DNA of 58,825 nt from contig NZ_BOQP01000070.1 in the NCBI RefSeq assembly GCF_018332715.1, positions 1 through 58,825 of the forward strand. Direction: 5' to 3'. How positions within the stretch are numbered: the stretch's first letter is position 1; every line of letters starts with the position of its first letter. Below are positions 54,437 to 58,825 of this stretch, one piece after another. The position numbers and the translations under genes are program-made. Below the pieces are notes generated by a model. The model was given only the letters and a program-made list of their open reading frames with translations, was not told the DNA's origin and did no database searches. Origin of the DNA: Winogradskya consettensis (GTDB taxonomy: Bacteria; Actinomycetota; Actinomycetes; Mycobacteriales; Micromonosporaceae).

Positions 54437-55078
54437 TCAGCGGGGCAAAAACGGATTTGTCGTATCTGTTGACTCGGTGGGTGTCGGTGCGGGCATCGTC
54501 GGCGCGGGAATGGGCGGCGTGGTGATCCCCGGGGTCGGCTCGGCGCTCGTTTCGGGCTCCCCGGACGGGCTCGGCGCGGGCGTGGCCGGCTCCTCCCAGT
54601 CGCCCTCGGTGGGGCTCTCGCTGGGGGTGGGCGCCGTCGGTGTCGGTACCGGCGGGGTCCGCAGCGGGGGCTGGGTCTCGCTCTGGCAGTCGCACGGCGC
54701 TGGGGCCGGCTCCGATGTGGGCTGCGCCGTGACCGTCGGCGGTGGTGTGGTCACCGTCGGCAGCACCAGGATCTGGGTCTGCACGGCGGCGGGCTGGGGG
54801 ATGGGCACGCGGCCCAGTCCTTCCCGGGGATCACCCGGGGCCACCGCCAGCGGGTACGGCTCCGCGCCCGCCTCGTCGCCGGCCAGCGCGCCGGTCCCGT
54901 TGGCCACCGCCAGGTAGCTGCCCGCGGCACCGGCCACGGCCAGCGTGCCCAGCGCGGTGGCCGTGACGAAACGCCGCGGCTGCGGGGGACGGCGGTGCCG
55001 GCCGGGCATGCCGAGGTCGTACTGCAGTGAGCGCCACGCGCCGGCCACTTCGTTGCGGGTGGTCCGCCACAGGGTCAT
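54437..55078 (-). CDS. Pro/Thr-rich membrane-anchored protein
   Basis: A 213-residue protein. Basic N-terminus then one hydrophobic segment (about 40-62: FVTATALGTLAVAGAAGSYLAV), so type II anchor. The rest is a Pro/Thr/Ala/Glu-rich region with PTPTAPTPSESP repeats. It is probably extracellular and wall-spanning. Function unknown. The ATG at 55078 follows AAGGAGAG. It sits between pknL and the divergent DNA-binding gene, so it could be part of the PknL pathway. Confidence 0.75.
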   Translation of the reverse strand: MTLWRTTRNEVAGAWRSLQYDLGMPGRHRRPPQPRRFVTATALGTLAVAGAAGSYLAVANGTGALAGDEAGAEPYPLAVAPGDPREGLGRVPIPQPAAVQTQILVLPTVTTPPPTVTAQPTSEPAPAPCDCQSETQPPLRTPPVPTPTAPTPSESPTEGDWEEPATPAPSPSGEPETSAEPTPGITTPPIPAPTMPAPTPTESTDTTNPFLPR

Positions 55079-55150
55079 CGCGACATCTCTCCTTCTTCGT
55101 GAAGGCTCCGCGTTTTTGGGATGAGGAGCCGGGCATGGCACGCTGGTCAG

Positions 55151-55516
55151 GTGACCGAATCCGTAACTGCGGGCCAGACTTCCGCCGGCCCCACCGAGTG
55201 GGCCAACCTGCCTGATATCGCCGAGCAGCTCGGGGTGTCGATCAGCAAGGTGCACCAGATGATCCGCGACGGGCAGTTGCTCGCGGTTCGTCGCGACGGC
55301 GTCCGCCTGGTGCCCGCTGAGCTGGTCGCCAACGACATTGCGCTCAAGCACCTCCCCGGCATCCTCACGTTGCTGCGCGACGCCGGGTACAACGACGAAG
55401 AAGCGATCAAGTGGCTCTACGAGCCCGACGAGAGCCTGGGTGGCAACGCCGCGAAGGCACTCGGCGGCGACTGGGCGCGCGAGGTCAAACGGCGCGCGCA
55501 GGCGCTCGGGTTCTGA
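55151..55516 (+). CDS. Rv2175c-like DNA-binding protein
   Basis: A 121-residue protein with a winged-helix-like HTH (about 18-52: WANLPDIAEQLGVSISKVHQMIRDGQLLAVRRDG) and an alpha-helical C-terminus (ALKHLPGILTLLRDAGYNDEEAIKWLY). Its mycobacterial counterpart Rv2175c is phosphorylated by PknL near its N-terminus, which lowers DNA binding. The N-terminus here is Thr/Ser-rich (TESVTAGQTSAGPTEW). The GTG at 55151 is chosen over an upstream frame start by homology. Confidence 0.88.
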   Translation: MTESVTAGQTSAGPTEWANLPDIAEQLGVSISKVHQMIRDGQLLAVRRDGVRLVPAELVANDIALKHLPGILTLLRDAGYNDEEAIKWLYEPDESLGGNAAKALGGDWAREVKRRAQALGF

Positions 55517-55523
55517 TCCGCCG

Positions 55524-55835
55524 ATGCGGCACCTCACGTATGTTGCGGTGCTCGCCGGCTGTCTGATCGGCGCCCTGTGGCTGGAGCCGTTCCTCAAGGT
55601 CGGCGTGCTGCGCCGGTGGCGGCGGCTGCTGCTCACGCTCGTGCCGGTGCTCGTGATCTTCGTGCTCTGGGACCTCGCGGCGATCGCGGCGGGGCACTGG
55701 ACCTTCGACCCCGCGCAGACGACCGGGATCGTCTTCCCCGGCGGGCTGCCGCTGGACGAGGTGCTGTTCTTCCTCGTGGTGCCGATCTGCGCGGTGCTGG
55801 GGTTCGAGGCGGTCCGCAAGGTGCTGAAGAAATGA
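55524..55835 (+). CDS. lycopene cyclase domain protein (CrtYc-like)
   Basis: A 103-residue membrane protein with three helices and the cyclase-domain motif PLDEVLFFLVVP. It corresponds to one half of the heterodimeric lycopene cyclases of actinobacteria (CrtYc/CrtYe type), which close the ends of C40 or C50 carotenoids. The ATG is 7 bases after the stop of the HTH gene. The second half follows with a 4-base overlap. Confidence 0.85.
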   Translation: MRHLTYVAVLAGCLIGALWLEPFLKVGVLRRWRRLLLTLVPVLVIFVLWDLAAIAAGHWTFDPAQTTGIVFPGGLPLDEVLFFLVVPICAVLGFEAVRKVLKK

Positions 55836-56137
55836 GTTACACGGCGGCGGCGCTGCTCGGCGTGCTCGGGGCGGTGCTGGTGGACCTGTTCGTCCTGCGT
55901 ACCAGGCTGATCCTGCGGGTGGTGTTCTGGGCCACCTACCCGATCATCATCTTCTTCCAGCTGCTCAGCAACGGCATCCTCACCGGGCGCCGGATCGTGA
56001 TCTACGACCCGGCCGCCATCCTCGGCCTGCGCATCGTCTACGCGCCGGTCGAGGACCTCTTCTTCGGGTTCGCGATGGTGCTGCTGACCCTCTCCGTCTG
56101 GGTGTGGCTCGGCCGGTTCAGACGGCTCGACGGGTAG
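55832..56137 (+). CDS. lycopene cyclase domain protein (CrtYd-like)
   Basis: A 101-residue membrane protein, second half of the cyclase. Conserved PVEDLFFGFAMVLLTLSVW near the C-terminus replaces the PLDEVLFF of the partner. Together the two subunits form the active enzyme. It overlaps the end of the convergent idsA gene by 20 bases, which is unusual but common in compact actinobacterial loci. Confidence 0.85.
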   Translation: MSYTAAALLGVLGAVLVDLFVLRTRLILRVVFWATYPIIIFFQLLSNGILTGRRIVIYDPAAILGLRIVYAPVEDLFFGFAMVLLTLSVWVWLGRFRRLDG

Positions 56138-57185
56138 CCGCGTCGGCCAGCTCCTCGAGCACCGTGCGGGCCTCGTCCGCGACGTCGCCCTTCTCCAGAG
56201 CCGTCAGCGCCGCCTCGTAGAGCGCCTTGATGTGCGCCTCTGTGCGGTCCAGCGCCCCGGTCTCCACGATGATGTCCCGCAGCCGCTGCACGGCCGTTTC
56301 GTCCAGCTCCGGGTCGCCGAGGCCCCGGTCCAGCTCGGTGCGATCGGTCGCGTTCGCCTTTTCGTACGCCGCCGCGATCAGATACGTACGCTTGCCCTCG
56401 CGCAGGTCGTCGCCGGCGGGTTTACCAGTCTGCCCCGGATCGCCGAAGACACCCAGCACGTCGTCGCGGAACTGGAACGCCTCGCCGAGCGGGAGCCCGT
56501 ACCCCGAATAGACGCTTGTGACCTGCTCCGATGCCCCCGCGAGCGCCGCGCCGAGCAGCAACGGCCGCTCGATCGTGTATTTCGCCGCCTTGTAACGGGC
56601 AACCTTCGCGGCCCGCTCCAGCGATGTGTCCCGGGTCACCGGCGTCAGCACGTCGAGGTACTGCCCGACCGTCACCTCCGTGCGCATCTCGTCGAAAACC
56701 GTCCGCGCCCGGGCCAGCGCCTCCAGCCCCGCACCCGAGCCGTGCAGCATCTCGTCGGACCAGACCAGAGCCAGATCTCCGAGGAGTACGGCGGCATTGT
56801 CGCCGAAGTGATCACCGTCACCGTGCCAACCCGCGGTCTTGTGCCTGCCCGCGAACCGCCGGTGCACCGACGGCTCCCCGCGGCGGGTGTCGGACCGGTC
56901 CATCAGGTCGTCATGGATCAGCGCGGCCGCCTGCACCCACTCCAGCGCCGCCACCGCCGTCACGACCTGCTCCGAGTCGGCACCGCCCGCGCCCCGGAAG
57001 CCCCAGTAGGCGAACGCCGGGCGCAGCCGTTTACCACCGCGCAGCACGAACGCCTCGAGCGCGTCAGCCACGTCGGCGAGCGCGTCGTCGATGCTCAGCA
57101 GCCGGGCACGCTGCCCGGCGAGAAAGACGGAAAGGGCCTGATCGACGCGGGGCCGCAGGCCGGCCCGGTCCAGCGGGGAGGTCAC
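56118..57185 (-). CDS. idsA: polyprenyl (geranylgeranyl) diphosphate synthase
   Basis: A 355-residue trans-prenyltransferase that makes GGPP or longer prenyl chains for carotenoids or menaquinone. GGKRLRP at 50-56, first Asp-rich motif DDLMD at 92-96 and second motif QFRDDVLGVFGD near 233. The three-base change to a DDxxD of the first motif is normal. Start GTG 57185 (the frame to 57257 is unsupported). Only 38 bases separate it from the divergent metF gene. Near crtY halves, GGPP use is likely. Confidence 0.94.
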   Translation of the reverse strand: MTSPLDRAGLRPRVDQALSVFLAGQRARLLSIDDALADVADALEAFVLRGGKRLRPAFAYWGFRGAGGADSEQVVTAVAALEWVQAAALIHDDLMDRSDTRRGEPSVHRRFAGRHKTAGWHGDGDHFGDNAAVLLGDLALVWSDEMLHGSGAGLEALARARTVFDEMRTEVTVGQYLDVLTPVTRDTSLERAAKVARYKAAKYTIERPLLLGAALAGASEQVTSVYSGYGLPLGEAFQFRDDVLGVFGDPGQTGKPAGDDLREGKRTYLIAAAYEKANATDRTELDRGLGDPELDETAVQRLRDIIVETGALDRTEAHIKALYEAALTALEKGDVADEARTVLEELADAATRRAV

Positions 57186-57223
57186 GGGGCCCAACCTAGC
57201 GGGCGAGCCGGTACGATCGTCGT

Positions 57224-58144
57224 GTGGCTCTCGGACTTCCCTCTCGTCTCCCGGCAATCCCCGCGATCGGCTCGCTGATCAAGCGGGACCGGCCGACGTT
57301 CTCGTTCGAGTTCATGCCGCCCAAGAACCGCGAGGCCGAGCAGCTGCTCTGGAAGACGATCCGCGAGCTCGAGCCCCTGCGCCCCGACTTCGTCTCGATC
57401 ACCTACGGCGCCGGCGGCAGCTCCCGTGACACCACCGTCTCGGTCACCGAACGGGTCGCCACGGAGACCACCCTGCTCCCCATGGCCCACCTCACCGCGG
57501 TCAACCACTCGGTCGCCGAGCTGCGCAACGTCATCGGCCGCCTCGCCGGAGCAGGCGTCCGCAACGTCCTCGCCGTCCGCGGCGACCCGCCCGGCGACCC
57601 CAACGGCGAGTGGGTCCAGCACCCCGACGGCGTCCTCTACGCCGCAGACCTCGTCCGCCTCCTGCGCGAGGCCGGCGACTTCAGCGTCGGCGTCGCCGCA
57701 TTCCCCTACAAGCACCCCCGCTCCGCCGACATCGAGAGCGACACCCGCAACTTCATCCGCAAGTGCCGCGCCGGCGCCGACTTCGCCATCACCCAGATGT
57801 TCTTCCAAGCGGACGAATACCTGCGCCTGCGCGACCGCGTCGCCGCCGCCGGCTGCGACACCCCGATCGTCCCCGGCGTCATGCCCGTCCTGCGCATGGC
57901 AACGATCGCCCGCTCGGCCCAGCTCTCCGGCGCCCCGTTCCCCCCCGAGCTCCTCGCCCGCTTCGAGCGCGTCCAGGACGACGCCGCCGCAGTCCGCCAG
58001 CTCGGCATCGACCTGTGCAGCGAGATGTGCCAGCGCCTCCTCGACGAAGGCGTCCCCGGCATCCACTTCATCACCATGAACCGCTCCACGGCGACGCGCG
58101 AGGTCTGGCAGAACCTCGCCGCCACCCCCGCCATCGCCGCCTGA
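57224..58144 (+). CDS. metF: methylenetetrahydrofolate reductase
   Basis: A 306-residue FAD protein that reduces 5,10-methylene-THF to 5-methyl-THF for methionine synthesis. Family marks: PTFSFEFMPPKNREAEQ at the start, DFVSITYGAGGSSRD (FAD/NADH site), MAHLTAVNHSVAEL and NVLAVRGDPPGD, FAITQMFFQADEYLRLRD and PGVMPVL. Start GTG at 57224. Divergent from idsA. The matching mycobacterial locus (Rv2172c next to idsA2) supports the call. Confidence 0.92.
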   Translation: MALGLPSRLPAIPAIGSLIKRDRPTFSFEFMPPKNREAEQLLWKTIRELEPLRPDFVSITYGAGGSSRDTTVSVTERVATETTLLPMAHLTAVNHSVAELRNVIGRLAGAGVRNVLAVRGDPPGDPNGEWVQHPDGVLYAADLVRLLREAGDFSVGVAAFPYKHPRSADIESDTRNFIRKCRAGADFAITQMFFQADEYLRLRDRVAAAGCDTPIVPGVMPVLRMATIARSAQLSGAPFPPELLARFERVQDDAAAVRQLGIDLCSEMCQRLLDEGVPGIHFITMNRSTATREVWQNLAATPAIAA

Positions 58145-58153
58145 CGGCTCACT

Positions 58154-58792
58154 TTGACCTGGGACGCTTACGTCACGGCCTGGTCGGCCCTGCACGGCGG
58201 CTTCGACCCGCGCGACGCCTCCCCGGTAGTCCGCGGCTGGATCCGCCTGGCCTGGCGCGCCGGCAGCCTCCTCGCCCGCCTCGGCATCGGCCCGTCCACA
58301 GTCACCACCGCCGGCCTGCTGCTCTGCCTCGGCGTCCCCTTCGTGCCGCTCTGGGCCGGAGCCCTCCTGGTCCTCCTGGCCGCCTTCGCCGACTCTTTCG
58401 ACGGCGCGGTCGCCGTGGTGACCGGCCGCGTCTCCCGCTCCGGCTACGTCTACGACTCGGTAGCCGACCGCCTCGGCGAGCTGGCCTGGCTGGCCGCCTT
58501 CTGGGTCGCCGGAGCCCCCGGCTGGCTGGTCGTCGCCGCCCTCGCCGTGAGCTGGCTCCACGAATACCTACGAGCCCGCGCCGCCGCCACCGGCATGACC
58601 GAGATCGGCACCGTCACCGTGGGCGAACGCCCCACCCGCGTCTCCATAGCCATCAGCGGCCTCATCATCGCCGCCATCCTCTTCCCCTGGTCCTCCCTGG
58701 TCGTCACCGCCGCCGTCATCGTCTGGCTGGTACTCGGCCTGATCGGATTCGCGCAGCTCGTCCTCGCCGTCCGATCCGCCCTAACGGATTAG
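58154..58792 (+). CDS. CDP-alcohol phosphatidyltransferase family membrane protein
   Basis: A 212-residue membrane enzyme with about five or six helices that would join a CDP-linked lipid to an alcohol. The motif reads DSFDGAVAVVTGRVSRSGYVYDSVAD; compared with the usual DG-x2-AR-x8-G-x3-D-x3-D, the Arg after Ala is Val, while the four Asp and the Gly are kept. Start codon is TTG at 58154, 9 bases after the metF stop. Substrate unknown; phosphatidylinositol-type acceptors are possible in this order. Confidence 0.85.
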   Translation: MTWDAYVTAWSALHGGFDPRDASPVVRGWIRLAWRAGSLLARLGIGPSTVTTAGLLLCLGVPFVPLWAGALLVLLAAFADSFDGAVAVVTGRVSRSGYVYDSVADRLGELAWLAAFWVAGAPGWLVVAALAVSWLHEYLRARAAATGMTEIGTVTVGERPTRVSIAISGLIIAAILFPWSSLVVTAAVIVWLVLGLIGFAQLVLAVRSALTD

Positions 58793-58825
58793 GCCGGCGC
58801 CGTCCTGGGCCGGCATCGTTCTGGC

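Overview
The window is high-GC (roughly 70%) actinobacterial chromosome. GTG and TTG starts are frequent, 4-bp stop/start overlaps are common, and there is an actinobacterial qcrCAB-ctaE respiratory block. Protein content and gene style point to Micromonosporaceae (Actinoplanes-like); this is inference, since no rRNA or tRNA is present. Much of the gene order follows the conserved stretch that mycobacteria carry as Rv2172c-Rv2197c: trpD, ctaE, qcrCAB, the exonuclease/GIY-YIG protein, pimB, an SRPBCC protein, a PlsC-like acyltransferase, the Rv2179c-type exoribonuclease, class II DAHP synthase, pknL, the Rv2175c-type DNA-binding protein, idsA and metF. I recognised this from memory, not by alignment.

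Layout. 0-7.4 kb: zinc-ribbon protein, trpD, receiver-like protein, CtaG, then ctaE-qcrC-qcrA-qcrB closed by a strong terminator. 7.5-14 kb: small membrane protein, a ~40/119-bp repeat array, Lrp-type ligand-binding protein, nucleotidyltransferase with an 18-bp repeat expansion, NUDIX hydrolase, short RelA/SpoT protein, exonuclease/GIY-YIG protein. 14-20 kb: NYN-domain protein, Cys-rich small protein, M48 protease, PimB, ABC exporter. 20-25 kb: thioredoxin-like protein with a GLAGS-repeat linker, ester-cyclase remnant, DUF4395 protein, 13-bp repeats, FMN reductase, two-component system. 25-33 kb: SRPBCC protein, Ala-rich protein, glucokinase, EEP phosphatase, flavin monooxygenase with an alpha/beta-hydrolase lacking its serine, otsA, membrane protein. 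33-38.5 kb: acyltransferase, MpaB-like oxygenase, MaoC dehydratase, regulators, exoribonuclease, aminoglycoside-phosphotransferase-like kinase, and a Crp/Fnr regulator preceded by a 33-codon leader ORF. 38.5-46.4 kb: PPOX protein, pfkA (PPi-type residues), proC, DUF429 protein, glutathione peroxidase, secreted chitinase, DAHP synthase, threonine aldolase. 46.4-52.3 kb: a PIN/Panacea (DUF4065) toxin-antitoxin-like pair of visibly lower GC, a TetR operon with a perfect 16-bp palindrome, DUF3224 protein, uridine-kinase-like protein, NmrA-SnoaL fusion, endonuclease IV. 52.3-58.8 kb: PknL with PASTA repeats, Pro-rich protein, Rv2175c-like protein, split lycopene cyclase, GGPP synthase, metF, CDP-alcohol phosphatidyltransferase.

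Most of the window is core metabolism: respiration, aromatic biosynthesis, glycolysis, phosphatidylinositol mannosides and isoprenoids. The accessory parts are the PIN/Panacea pair, the TetR operon, the chitinase and the short-repeat arrays. The strongest candidates for new biology are the PIN/Panacea pair, the Crp leader peptide, and the repeat-driven lengthening of a left-handed beta-helix.
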